Positions 21,990 through 32,701 of a DNA stretch of 64,000 nucleotides are shown here, in pieces. The stretch comes from Cordilura impudica (lineage: Eukaryota; Arthropoda; Insecta; Diptera; Scathophagidae). The position numbers and the translations under genes are program-made. Numbering within the stretch: position 1 is the first letter of the stretch; the number at the start of each line of letters is the position of its first letter. Below the pieces are notes generated by a model. That model worked only from the letters and a program-made list of their open reading frames with translations. It had not been told where the DNA came from and ran no database searches. The DNA is taken from the NCBI GenBank assembly GCA_963682025.1, contig OY821520.1, positions 134,920,738-134,984,737 on the forward strand, read 5' to 3'.

Positions 21990-22410
21990 ATGAGTTTTGA
22001 ATCTCTCTGTGATTGTGCGTGACTTTGCATGACTGTTTTAAAATCTTTGGTCACAACAAGTCTATGGACACAGTTTCAGATCGATCGGGGAGGGGAAATG
22101 GGGTTTAAATCAATCCGTGTCTGTGCGTGGCTAAGTCAAAGGTAATCTTTTTTCACAGCAATTGTATGGACCACGTTTTAGATCAACCGAATGAGGGGAA
22201 ATGATATTTAGATCACTCCGTGACTGTGCGTGACTATGGGTGACTGTGTGTGACTATGCGTGACTGTGCGTGACTAAGTCAAAGTTAATCTTTTTTCACA
22301 GCAATTGTATGGACCACGTTTTAGATCAACCAAATGATGGGAAATGACATTTAGATCACTCCGTGACTGTGCGTGACTATGGGTGACTGTTCGTGACTAT
22401 GTGACTACCC
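21990..22410 (+). repeat. GTGACT minisatellite in three tandem units
   Basis: Units at about 22010-22137, 22138-22277 and 22278-22408 each contain a TCACAGCAATTGTATGGACC-like start, AGATCAACC, GGGGAAATG and a cluster of GTGACTGTGCGTGACTATG. The last two units are nearly identical; the first is diverged. Within units the decamer GTGACTRTGC repeats. It lies between the two Tc1 fragments. Confidence 0.8.
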
Positions 22411-22659
22411 CAAAATTAATCTGTAGTCACAACAAGATCATTTGGATAAGGGGGATTGGGGTTGACCCACGACAGACAGACAGTGAGAGAGTCAGAGTTG
22501 AAAGAAAGAGTTTAAAAATATTAAAACTGAGAACGTGCATCGGATGTGATTGCTTTGCTAGCGAAATTTTTAGCGAGTTATGCAGAATCGAAATAATACT
22601 CGATAAAACATAGTACAAAACTACCCTGAAAGATCGTGCCATGGTCACCGGCTTAAGAA

Positions 22660-22875
22660 TTTTGGGTCGGAAAATTATATTCAGCAAGATAATGATACAA
22701 AACATACAACTAAAATTTTTAAGCAATATTTACAGAGCCAGGAAGTAGCTGGAACCTATAAAGTTATGGAATGGACAGGAAGGTTCGATCTACATGTAAG
22801 GAAGACCTGTGGCATAAACTGCAGGAAGCATGAAACCAGATCACTCAGGAGATTATGTCGTGAAATTATTGGAAA
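22660..22875 (+). pseudogene. Tc1-type transposase, C-terminal fragment
   Basis: From about 22675 it reads QQDNDTKHTTKIF (the second catalytic Asp block), VMEWTGRFDL (normally [10 protein letters not shown], so the third-Asp region is damaged) and EDLWHKLQEA followed by an in-frame TGA. This is the other part of the Tc1 relic at 21529-21938. The middle of the catalytic domain, including the first Asp, is absent. The Jockey LINE starts directly after it. Confidence 0.75.
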
Positions 22876-22905
22876 TGGAGCATCAAATGAAGATTTAAAC
22901 GCACA

Positions 22906-23939
22906 ATGAGTAAAAAACAAAAATCCACTAACAATTCGCTGAAAGCAAATCAGCCAAAAATATCAACAAATTATTACTATCCGCTGCAAGCGCTAGAAGA
23001 CAATGAAGATGATGAAGTAATTGTGCAAAAGCCAATAAAAGTAACAATATCACCTATAACAGTATTGAACTTCAATACTGAAGTGTAATTGAAATGTAAA
23101 ATAGAAGAACTTCATGAAATATATAGAACAAATAAAATTTCTGATTACTCCATTAATTGGTCTTAAGCTGTTTTGCCGTTGTAAGGAAAGTTTTGATAAG
23201 GTCTGTGCTGCTCTTACAAACTAATATGAATTTTTCACATATGCAACTAAAAGCGAAAAACCCTATAAGGCTCTGCTATTTGGACTTGATAAGTACGACC
23301 CTACAATAATTAAGAAAAAGCTTATAGACTTGGGCTTAAAATGTTTAGACGTTAAATTAGTGGTTAAAAAGAATAATCACAACATCGAATATTTCATTTA
23401 TGTTGTTTATTTTGAACGACAGTCCATAACGATGAAAGAATTAAGACAAAATTATTCTGACATAGAATATGTAAAAATCAAGTGGGAGTTCCAACAAACC
23501 AAAAAATATAAAATAACCCAGTGCTACAATTGCCAAATGTTTGGCCACGGTTCCAACAGGTGCAAGGTTAAAACGTTCTGTGCAAACTATGCTGGTTCAC
23601 ACAAAACAACCGAATGTAAGGTGCCAACTATCAAATGTGCTAATTGCAATGGCGACCACAAATCATTTTCCGATAATTGCCCAAGTAGGGCTACGCATCA
23701 ACCCTATAAATTTCAACAGAAATTTTCCTAACACCCTACGTCAAAATGTTCCTAATTATACAGGGGTATGGCAACATAACAACAACAGCAATTTTAACGA
23801 TAAATCTAGCAGTGATTTATTCACGTTGCAAGAAATTAAAAGCTTAACTCTTGAGCTTATTACTAATCTTCGTAATTGCAGAAGTAAGGCAGATCAATTT
23901 GAGGTAATAACAAACCTCGCACGTAAATTTCTTTCATAA
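22906..23939 (+). pseudogene. Jockey-type ORF1 (gag-like nucleic-acid-binding protein), broken
   Basis: Opens at ATG 22906, meets a stop at 23086-23088, and continues through shifted frames. A gag-like region (KPYKALLFGLDKYDPTIIKK) leads to three CCHC zinc knuckles around 23523-23683: CYNCQMFGHGSNRC, CANYAGSHKTTEC and CANCNGDHKSFSDNC. The second has Tyr where the second Cys should be, so it would not bind zinc normally. After a further frameshift near 23690 the C-terminus ends in LARKFLS at the TAA overlapping the ORF2 ATG. ORF1 proteins of this type coat the element RNA. Confidence 0.8.
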
Positions 23940-26854
23940 TGGCGAATGTCCTCAAGATTGTTACTTGGAATGCTAGAGGCATTCGCAACAAAAGTTTAGA
24001 ATTGTTCCAGTTCTTAAAAAACCACAACGTGGATGTATGCTTAGTGTCAGAGACGTGGCTTAATTCAAATATTTCTATAAGGCATAGAGATTTTTTTGTC
24101 TATAGAAACGATAGAGAAGTCATAAGAGGAGGCGGCGTTACAATTATTGTTAAAAAAAAAAACATTCAACACAATTTATTACCAATTATTAATACTAAGT
24201 TAATTGAAGATATTGGAGTCAAAATTTTTACTAATATTGGTAGTGTAGACATTTTTTCGTGTTACTTTCCAGGTGGTTCAGCTGGTGTAGACAGAAATAG
24301 AAAACAACTTTTTTCATCTGATATACGCATGTTGAGTAGCACAAGTGAAAGATATATTCATGGAGGTGATTTTAATAGTAGGCATCGGAACTGGGGCTGT
24401 TTAAGAGCAAACTGTTGGGGAAATACCTTAAATGAGAAGCTTACATCATATAACATCAATATTATTTATCCTTGTGAACAAACATATGTACCTGCTAGTG
24501 CTAACAGACAGGGATATACTCTAGATTTTTTCCTAACTAATGTACCTAATGTAATTTCTTCTGCAGTTGTTTTGAATAGCCTTAGTTCTGATCACCTACC
24601 AGTTCAAATAAATCTCACTAGTGAAGTTACCAGGTCTACTTTAGTTTTGCTTGACTATAAAAATGCAAATTGGTTATCTTGCCAGAGATACCTTATAAGA
24701 AATACTAATATTCCCGATATAAGGGATATTACTTCTAATGGTCAAATCGATTTGGCGATTACACAATTTAAGAACCTTATAAATGAGTCCATCGATATAA
24801 GCATTCCAAAAAAATCACCTTCGTTTCAACGTAAATCCCTACCACTGTATTTGAAAATTTGCATACAACAAATAAATGCTTGCCGACGAAACTGGCAACG
24901 ATATCGTAGCCTGACAGATTTTTATGATATGAAAATACTCAATAGAAAAATAGGCGAGGAAATGGAAAAACTAAAAAATAAGTATTGGTTCAATTTATTG
25001 GCAACTTTGGACAAAAATGCAGCTCCTTTCTGGAACCTTACCAAAATAACGAGAAAAAAGGCAACACTATACCTATTTTAAAACACAACAACTCTAGATT
25101 CACTACAAATGTTGAAAAATGTAATATTATGGCCCAAACTTTTGCATCTAATCACTCAATTTTCCACAATTTAGGTGACACTGACACAAACTCGCAAGTT
25201 AATGAATTAGTTCAATCGTTTAGATTAAGTGCTCCTAACATCTCCGATGATATATTAATAACTACATCCCAAATTAGTGATGTAATTAAAAAGCTAAAAG
25301 CAAGAAAGGCTCCTGGAATTGATGGAGTTAATAATAAATGTCTTAAATATCTTCCAAAAAAATCGCATAAATTTTTAACCGTTATTTTTAACTCATGTTT
25401 AAAACAAAGTTACTTTCCGCTAGATTTCAAGAAAGCAAAAATTATTCCAATTCGAAAGCCGAACAAACCTGCAGATAACCCCACTTCATATCGTCCAATT
25501 AGCCTATTGTCGTATATAGGTAAAATTTTCGAGAGAATTATAAATGAAAAACTAATGTTCTTTATTGAATCTAACGGAATTTTTCCTAACCATCAATTCG
25601 GCTTCCGAAAGGAGCACAACACAGTTCAATCCTTAGTACGAATCAGAAATTTGGTAACCTAAAATTTTGACCTTCAAAAATCAACGGGTATGGTACTACT
25701 AGACGTCAAAGCTGCCTTCGATTCTGTGTGGCACGATGGCCTTATTTATAAGATGATTAGTTTTAACGTCCCCAGTTATTTAATTAAAATAATCGAAAGT
25801 TTTCTGTCTAGTCGCTCCTTTAAAGTTTATATTGGTTCATTATGTTCTGAAACTTTTAGTATACCTACAGCATGTCCCCAGGGCTCCTGTCTTTCACCTA
25901 TTTTATATAAGTTGTATACTTCAGATTTGCGCCATCTTGAAAGTTGCACCATGTTCTTATTTGCAGATGATACAGCAGTATTATGTTCCGATATACTCTC
26001 TGAAAACATTATTTCCAACCTTCAAAGGGATTTAGAAAAATTAACAAATTATTTCAATAAGTGTAAAATAACACTCAATCCTGATAAAACGGCTATATAT
26101 TTTACACGAAAAAGAAAATCTTGTTATATTCCGCAAAGAAACATTATTTTTTTAAACACGGAAGTTCCATGGGAACAAAAAGTAAAATATTTAGGAATAA
26201 TTCTTGATCCAAAAATAAAATTTAAAGAGCATGTACAGTACATAATAAACAAAGTGAATATTCTGACCCGCGTTCTTTATCCTTTTATAAACCGAAACTC
26301 TGCTCTAAGTATAGAAAACAAAAGATTAATATTCAAACTAATTTTTCATGCCTTAATATTTTATGCAGCTCTTATATGAGCTAAAAGTGCAGCCTGTCAT
26401 ATTAAAAAACTTCAAATCGCACAAAACAAATTACTCAAACTTATATATAATCCTCCATGGTTTATTCCAACACTAAAGGTGCGTTCAGACTACGCAAATA
26501 TTTGACCAAATAAACGTAACCCCTAATTTTATGAAAGTTTTATTCAATCTTACATGATATATAAAAGATAAAATTAAGTTATGTTTTATTATATTAGTAA
26601 TATTTAATATATTTAACTATATTCTATATCATATATTGTATAACTTAATGAAAATTATACAAGGAAAATTATACATTATTTAGTGGTTACGCTTATTTGG
26701 TCAAATATTTGCGTAGTCTGAACGCACCTTAAGGCTTCACAAAATTTCGAATATAGATCTTGTTGTTTCAAGGTTAAACAAACTGACTACAAACTTTTAT
26801 TCCAGATGCTTTTGTTCTGAACACCCCTATATTAATGAATTGACATCAGCTTAG
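23939..26854 (+). pseudogene. Jockey-type ORF2: endonuclease and reverse transcriptase, broken
   Basis: Starts at ATG 23939. The AP-type endonuclease domain (first ~230 codons) is intact in sequence: WNARGI, SETWL, GGDFNSRHRNWG and SDHLPV. The reverse transcriptase follows: KARKAPGIDGV, IPIRKPNKPADNPTSYRPIS, GFRKEHNTVQSL, LLDVKAAFDSVW, PQGSCLSPILY and the catalytic FADDTAVL. Lesions are a one-base frameshift in the A-run near 25055-25065, in-frame TAA at 25660-25662, in-frame TGA at 26377-26379 where Trp is usual (ALI*AKSA), and a MITE at 26477. Removing the MITE and one TAA copy restores FIPTLRLHKIS. The frame then runs to TAG at 26852. Confidence 0.88.
26477..26729. mobile_element. MITE inside Jockey ORF2, 45 bp inverted repeats, TAA duplication
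   Basis: 253 bp. The 45 bp ends (AGGTGCGTTCAGACTACGCA onward, 26477-26521 and reversed 26685-26729) differ at a single position. TAA flanks both sides (26474-26476, 26730-26732). Excising the element plus one TAA rejoins the Jockey frame exactly (CTA AGG CTT CAC). A 3 bp TAA duplication points to PIF/Harbinger-type mobilisation, although the ends differ from the 12.4/20.6 kb family. Confidence 0.9.
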
Positions 26855-26939
26855 CTAGCTTGTAAGTAGATCTTTAAGTGGTTTTTATTAAAATAAAAAA
26901 ATCTTCAAATAGGTTTTTTTAAATTTTGCCTCCAATAGT

Positions 26940-27454
26940 ATTATATGTATATATGATGAATTTCATTTAAAAATCAAGATAAAACTGAAATTTTGAACCC
27001 GACCACCTCAGATATCGATGAAATTTTGTTCATAGCTAAATTTGATCAATACAAACAAACCCTCATTTTTAGAAATGACTGTTTTGCGATTTTTTGGGCG
27101 TGGCACAGTGGGAAAGTTTTCGAAAAAACGCGAAAATGGTCGAAAAGTGCTCCATTTAAAATGCAATAACTCAGAATCGGCTGAACCGATTTCCATGACC
27201 TTGGTATCATTAAAAAGATATCTTAACAGGCTTTATGACACGTTTGGAAAAAAAATAAAAACACACTGTAAAAAAATTTTATAACAAAAAGAAAATTTTA
27301 AATAACATAAAAACCAAAAAGATCAAGGGTTTTTTTACAGTGTATTATTTTTTTAGAAAGGTTTATCCTTCACCTATACCATATCCAAAAAGTAAAATGG
27401 GTTCTTTTTTAGTTTTTTTTATATAATTTTTTAAGTAGTGTCACTTCTAGTAAT
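26940..27454 (+). repeat. Left long terminal inverted repeat
   Basis: Reverse-complement partner of 29482-29985. Shared blocks include GAACCCGACC, CTCAGATATCGATGAAATTT, TTTTTGGGCGTGGCACAGTG, AACTCAGAATCGGCTGAACC, CTTCACCTATACCATATCC and GTAGTGTCACTTCTAGTAAT. Differences are scattered substitutions and small indels. Both copies also keep an open frame reading FGRGTVGKFSKKRENGRK, presumably a consequence of the shared DNA rather than a gene. Confidence 0.9.
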
Positions 27455-27872
27455 TGCCCTTATATTTTATATTTACAGGTAAAATAACACAGTACAACAC
27501 ATGATTTGCCAACTCAATTCGCTTTTATTCGCAATTGAGTAAAGGTGTGAATTTCAAAAATTTACTCTACATATGCACAACATTCTTCGGAAAAACCCTA
27601 GATCATATTTTTTATGATTCTCAGAATTAACAAAACGGAATAAACAAAGGGTTATTTAATTTTTATGATTGCGTAAGCAAAGTAATTTTAAATTATTTGG
27701 GGTTTTCAGTTGGCTACCTGTATGACTTTTTTACAGAAATTCAACCCACATTAAGGGTGGTCATTATTCGAAAATTTAAAACTCACACATGGTGAAACAG
27801 GTATATAGCCACCGTAAAAAAATATGCACCCATTTATAAGTACCTGTCAGTAAACTAGTGAACAATACACAG

Positions 27873-27908
27873 TATAAATAGGAGTGCATTGATCGATTTT
27901 ACTCATTC
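27873..27908 (+). promoter_or_regulatory. TATA box and insect initiator for the long-TIR transposon gene
   Basis: TATAAATA at 27873-27880 is followed by TCATTC at 27903-27908, an exact match to the insect initiator TCAKTY. The A at 27905 would be +1, with the TATA box at -32, the canonical spacing. The first ATG of the transposase-like frame is at 28050. No downstream promoter element was seen. Confidence 0.6.
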
Positions 27909-28049
27909 AACAAGTGTCGACGAACGCGAAAATTACAAGTCCATATTTTAAAAGTGCAACGTACAGAAATTCATAATTATAAACAGTTTCGAGAAGCCAA
28001 GATATCCCATTACAATTTTTACGCATATATTTTAAAAATTTGAGTGAAT

Positions 28050-29344
28050 ATGAATTCAAACAATAAGTACAGATGCATAAAAATATCTAATAAGTGTTGC
28101 GCTTCGCTTCGTAAAATAAGTGAGAACGAGGCTGCAAATATAACTGAGTATTTTCCAGCTATCGCCAACATTCATTGTATTTGCGAAACTTGAGAAAAGC
28201 GCGCAGTCGTAATGAATCCAACGTGGAGCAGATTGAAGTCTCAAATTATTTACCAATAACGCCCAGCGATGAAATTAGCGAAGAATTGAATGAACTTCCA
28301 ACTTGTACCAGCCGTAATGCAAACATCGAAAGCAACGAACTCATTGAAAATATAAATGATCACATTATTCCTCATCTACCAAACCAAATGACGCCTCTTA
28401 AAAGGAAATATATCAAACGAGATGCATACAGAAATAGAATATCAGTGCAAATTTTGGAAAATATAGCAGATTCACTTGGAACTGATCCATTATCTGATTT
28501 GTCAGCGCAACTTGAAAACGTCAAAGCCATTTACGAAGAAATTTTGCAAAACATCAAATATCAAATAGAGAACAGCTCAAATCTTTTGGAAAAGCAAAAA
28601 CTTTTATCTCTCTTACCAATCAATATGAGTCACGCAGAAGTTAAAGATCGTTTTGGGGATGATATATCTGACGATTGTATCAAAAAAAGTGAAGATATCC
28701 AAAGGAATAAAACGAAGTTTGCAGATATCAATCTTTTAAAAATGAGCAGATGTAGTTTCCCAACCGAAACTCTAAGCACCGTCAAATTATTTTATGAAGA
28801 TGATGAAATTAGCCGGATGATGTCAGGATCGCAAGATTCAATTACTATTAAACAAGGAAACTTACGTGAAAAAATTCAAAAATGACTGATGTTATCTTCA
28901 CTACGCGAATCTTACTACGAATTTAAAAAAAAACATACCTTGGCCAAAGTTGGTTTTACAAAATTTACAATGTTAAGGCCAAAAAATTGTATGAAACTTG
29001 GAGTTGGAAACCAGCAAAATATCTGTGTATGCACATTGCATCAGAATATGAAATGGATGTTTGAAAAAAGTCGCTTAAAATCATTTTGTTTTGAAGGAGA
29101 CAAAAAGACTACCGACTACAAAGATGTTCTCAAATTCGTTGTTTGTAATGGTGACATACAAAAAAGCGAGTGTTGCGTTTCAATGTGTGGTCACTGCTTC
29201 AAAAATTTAAATAATCTAAAAACGCATATGCTAAAACATTTTGAAAATAACCAAACTGAAGAAATAATATACAAAAAGTGGAATACAACGATTAGATGTG
29301 TTCTGGAAACGTTAACCACCAACCGAGAATCATTTGGCAAATAA
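28050..29344 (+). pseudogene. Transposase-like gene of unnamed family, broken and 3'-truncated
   Basis: Starts at ATG 28050 (MNSNNKYRCIKISNKCC), with CxxC-type cysteines ending in ICETC. A one-base loss near 28190 shifts to the frame RKARSRNESNVEQ. That frame runs on through a helical, charged region (DPLSDLSAQLENVKAIYEEI; EKQKLLSLLP), MSHAEVKDRFGDDIS, and LSTVKLFYEDDEISRMMSG to an in-frame TGA at 28883-28885, explicable as CGA to TGA because relatives have KR at this place. It resumes with LRESYYEFKKKHTLAKVGF, FTMLRPKNCMKLGVG, ICVCTLHQNMKWM and CCVSMCGHCF, a Cys-rich zinc-binding type region. The frame ends at 29342 just after CVLETLTTNRESFGK, where full-length relatives continue into the presumed catalytic part, so about half the protein is deleted before the right repeat. 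Confidence 0.7.
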
Positions 29345-29481
29345 TATAAACAATTGTTGATGGTTTTTTATTTGTAAACATTTAAAAAATGTTAGAATTG
29401 TTGAACTATTTTGTAAATGTGTAAGAATGTGAGCTGATATTTTCGCTGTTATTCGAATTATTTCAAAAACTTTCGGTACGT

Positions 29482-29985
29482 ATTACTAGAAGTGACACTA
29501 CTTAAAAAATTATATAAAAAAACTAAAAAAGAACCCATTTTACTTTTTGGATATGGTATAGGTGAAGGATAAACCTTTCTAAAAAAATAATACACTGTAA
29601 AAAAACCCTTGTTCTTTTTGGTTTTTTCGTTATTTAAAATTTTCTTTTTGTTATAAAATTTTTTACAGTGTATTTTTATTTTTTTTTTTTCAAACGTGTC
29701 ATAAAGCCTGTCAAAATATCTTTTTAATGATACCAAGATCATGGAAATCGGTTCAGCCGATTCTGAGTTATTGCATTTTAAATGGAGCACTTTTCGACCA
29801 TTTTCGCGTTTTTTCGAAAACTTTCCCACTGTGCCACGCCCAAAAAATCGCAAAACAGTCATTTCTAAAAATGAGAGTTTGTTAGTATTGATCAAATTTA
29901 GCTATGAACAAAATTTCATCGATATCTGAGGGGGTCGGGTTCAATGCATCTCGATTTTTACATGAAATTCATCATATGTATATAA
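29482..29985 (-). repeat. Right long terminal inverted repeat
   Basis: Partner of 26940-27454. It keeps CATCGATATCTGAG and GGTCGGGTTCAA near the outer end. Relative to the left copy it lacks a ~7 bp stretch near that end and carries scattered substitutions, so the insertion is not recent. Confidence 0.9.
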
Positions 29986-29989
29986 TTTT

Positions 29990-30990
29990 GAAAATTACTA
30001 TTAATTATTAAGAAGAAAAAGTACAAAAGCTTGAACTATTTATATATATATATATTTTTAAGATGAAAATGTATATATTATTTAAACAAAATAAATAATT
30101 GAATTGAAAGAGTTTTCATTGAAAAATAAAGAAGAAGAAATTTAATGAGGAGGAATGGCAACACTTAATCGATATGTAAATGTATTTTTCATAACTTTTG
30201 TAAAATATTTAGGCACCCATTAGTTATGTACTTATAAAATAAAATTATTAATACCCAAATTGCCTATATTGTCTATATTTTATGCACAAGTTCACCACCA
30301 TCGAACATAAAAGATCACGTCGGAAAAATCGACTAAAACACAAACCAGCCGCCACAACAAAAACGCTCATATGTGGCCCACACTAAAACAGAACTTCGAG
30401 TTATGTCAGCTTTTTGTTTTAAAATTCATATGTACCACCATAAAAACCGCTTAAATTTTTACGATTTTAATAAATAATAGGGTTTTATTAAATATACGCT
30501 ATTTGAAAGGCTTTGCAAATACTTTTCATATGATGTCCAATTTGTATATCGTTTCTTTGGAGCAAATGTAAAAAATCTTAAAAACTATTGTTTTTTGGTG
30601 CATTTTTTTTTTACTATCTAAATATGAGAATGGGCAGCTTCATTTTCTATAACATATCATCACGATCTGAGGGTGCCCCCATGAGACTTTTCTTGTTGTC
30701 ATCGTAAAAATTAACTAGTGCAATCATATTCAGTGAAATAACATTTCAATGTGGCATAAGAAAATTGCTGACTTCTTTCTTTTATTTCATATTTTTTGCC
30801 TCAAATGCTAGAGATAATTTTCATGTTCTTACTATTGGTTAAAGTTCATTTCTTGCAACATTAGTTTAGTGTGTAACGGCAACAGAGTGTGTCTGTTGCT
30901 TGTGTTGCTTACTTAGAGTTGAATGAACCGCTACAAATGCAAACAAGAACGCACCGAGCACTGGTAGTGGAAAAAAAACAGAGTGTAATT
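29990..30990. other. A+T-rich DNA without a gene
   Basis: No gene or repeat boundary recognised. A slightly GC-richer patch at 30310-30420 has no protein-like frame. Confidence 0.4.
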
Positions 30991-30997
30991 TTTTTTT

Positions 30998-31803
30998 GTA
31001 TACCCTCTACAGCACAGTACAGTGCAGTTTGTCATTCCGTTTGTAACGCATCGGAAAATGTATTTGCCACAAGTATGTATATTGTTCTGACCATTACAAC
31101 AATTCGAGTCGCTATAGCAATGTCCGTCTGCCAGTCTGTCTGTCTGTCTATTGAAAACACTGTTTTGAGTTGTTATATAAAATATGTTATAGGCCAGGAG
31201 TTCTTCATCCGTGTGGAAAAAACATTTTTTTTTTTCCAATTATAGTTTTTTTAATACTACACTAGCGGATTCCAGCCCTCGAAATTCGAGTGCAAATTCT
31301 AGGAAATTTTATTTTTTCATTAAATAAAGACCCTAAAGGTATGCTAATCAATTATAGCCAATTCACAAATCAACACAAAAACAAACTCATTTTTATTACA
31401 AACACATTAACACATTTAGTAAACACACACATGACATTGTAAAATTTTATGTATGTGTTAGTAGCAACTTTAACTGCAATTTACTCAAAATAAAGGAAAA
31501 AATTTAAAAATCTGTAAATTTGCAAAAAGGCTAAAAAGAAATACTTTTCAAATAATATACGCTTGATCAGAATCGGGATAAAACGGTAGAACAAAACATC
31601 GGTCACAAGAAATGCCCTAGCCTATTAATATTACAGATATTACACAATTTTCTGTTTGTTTAATTATTCGGTTTAATTTTTCAAATATTTTGTTAACATT
31701 TGTTATAAAAAGTGAAATAAGTCCACATGTTAACGTAAACGTAAAACCCAAATGGAGGGTATCAAAGATTCGGCACAGTCGAATTTAACATTCTTACTTG
31801 TTT
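30998..31803 (+). repeat. Mini-me-like dispersed repeat containing a nested repeat
   Basis: Starts at TATACCCTCTACAGCACAGT, has GTTTGTCATTCCGTTTGTAA, a GTCCGTCTGCCAGTCTGTCT block near 31122, and ends with GGAGGGTATCAAAGATTCGG, CACAGTCGAATTTAACATTC and TTACTTGTTT at 31755-31803. The middle (31254-31635) is occupied by copy C of another dispersed family on the minus strand. Confidence 0.65.
31254..31635 (-). repeat. Dispersed repeat family, copy C (nested)
   Basis: Reverse complement of the same blocks as 8131-8700 and 19985-20320. On the minus strand its end reads GGCTGGAATCCGCTAGT, resembling the CTAG-T 3' terminus of Helitron-like elements; copy A ends GGCTGGGCTCTGCTAT at the same place. 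No coding capacity. Confidence 0.65.
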
Positions 31804-32700
31804 GTATTAAAATTATAGTGTGAAATTGTGTTACTTTCAATGATTTGATATGTACGGTGAAAACTGCCTTGAATACCATTTTATAACTTAACTTATTTTT
31901 TGATCACACAAATTCATGTATGCACCGCTTATGGCAGTTTTCACTGCATAAAACAGACATAAACATCAAAAGGAACCATAGACAAGTATAAGAACTAAAA
32001 TAGACTTTTAAATACTTTAGAAGCCACCTACCTACCAAACGCGAATATATATATAAATATTTGTCTTGAATATTGTCAACTTGACGGGATATGATACTCC
32101 TCTGAGCACTTGAATATCTGCTGCAGATTTTTTTTTTTTAAGTTTCATATTCTTATAAAACACTATGATTTTCTCGGCTTGTTGACAATTTATATATTTT
32201 TTTTTTTTTTTTGTTATTTAGCATGTTAAAAAAATGTGCTGTACACATGTTTGGCAAAAAAAAAAATATTAATAAAACAAACCTACAAAAAGCATAATTT
32301 TAAATAGAAAAATCTAAAGTGTTAAAAAATATGTAAGTCGTGCCTTAAAAGGGGAAAATAATTTTAATTTATTTTCATTTGCTGTTTTTTATTTCTCAAT
32401 TATAGCGGAAATCATAAATCTATTTTGAAAAGCAATTTCAAACAATTTATTGATGATCGACGACATTGTTACGATTCGTGTAAAAAAAGTTAAACAAAAT
32501 TCGGTTTTTCGTTTAACCTATAGTTGCTGCATAACCTGTCTTCCAGAATATAAACCTATTCTTGCTAAGGCTTTTGCTATATTAAAAATCAAAATGATTG
32601 AACTTGAGCCTGATTAATTTCTAACTTATTCAGAAAGTTGTCCAATTAAAAAACCGATTTTTCCATTTAGCGAGTATGAAAAAACCGACTTTAAATATAA
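31804..32700. other. A+T-rich DNA; decayed MITE relative near 32510-32640
   Basis: No gene. CTGCATAACCTGTCTTCCAG and GAACTTGAGCCTGA at 32527-32620 correspond to the right part of the 18219-18635 MITE, without its left half. Confidence 0.4.
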
Positions 32701-32701
32701 G

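Larger units (their letters stand above)
22880..26905 (+). mobile_element. Jockey-clade LINE, degraded
   Basis: ORF1 (zinc-knuckle gag-like) and ORF2 (endonuclease plus reverse transcriptase) overlap by one base at TAATG (23937-23941), a layout known in the Jockey clade. The body is interrupted by a 253 bp MITE at 26477-26729. ORF2 ends at TAG 26852-26854 and a short A-rich 3' region (TTATTAAAATAAAAAAATC) follows. The 5' boundary is estimated from where Tc1 sequence stops. Multiple lesions make it immobile. Confidence 0.8.
26940..29985 (+). mobile_element. ~3 kb DNA transposon with ~500 bp inverted repeats, family uncertain
   Basis: Long terminal inverted repeats at about 26940-27454 and 29482-29985 enclose a TATA/Inr promoter and a broken transposase-like gene. 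Exact outer ends are hard to fix because homology fades in AT-rich sequence beyond TATGATGAATTTCAT; no target duplication could be assigned. The encoded protein matches, from memory, an uncharacterised invertebrate transposase-like family with LRPKWC-type and VCVCTxHQN motifs. I cannot place it in a named superfamily with certainty. Confidence 0.75.

Noticed and set aside
27042..27284. 80-codon frame repeated in both long inverted repeats (also 29458-29895 on the minus strand)
   Set aside because: Present twice because the DNA is duplicated in the arms; no motif, start context or codon pattern supports a gene.
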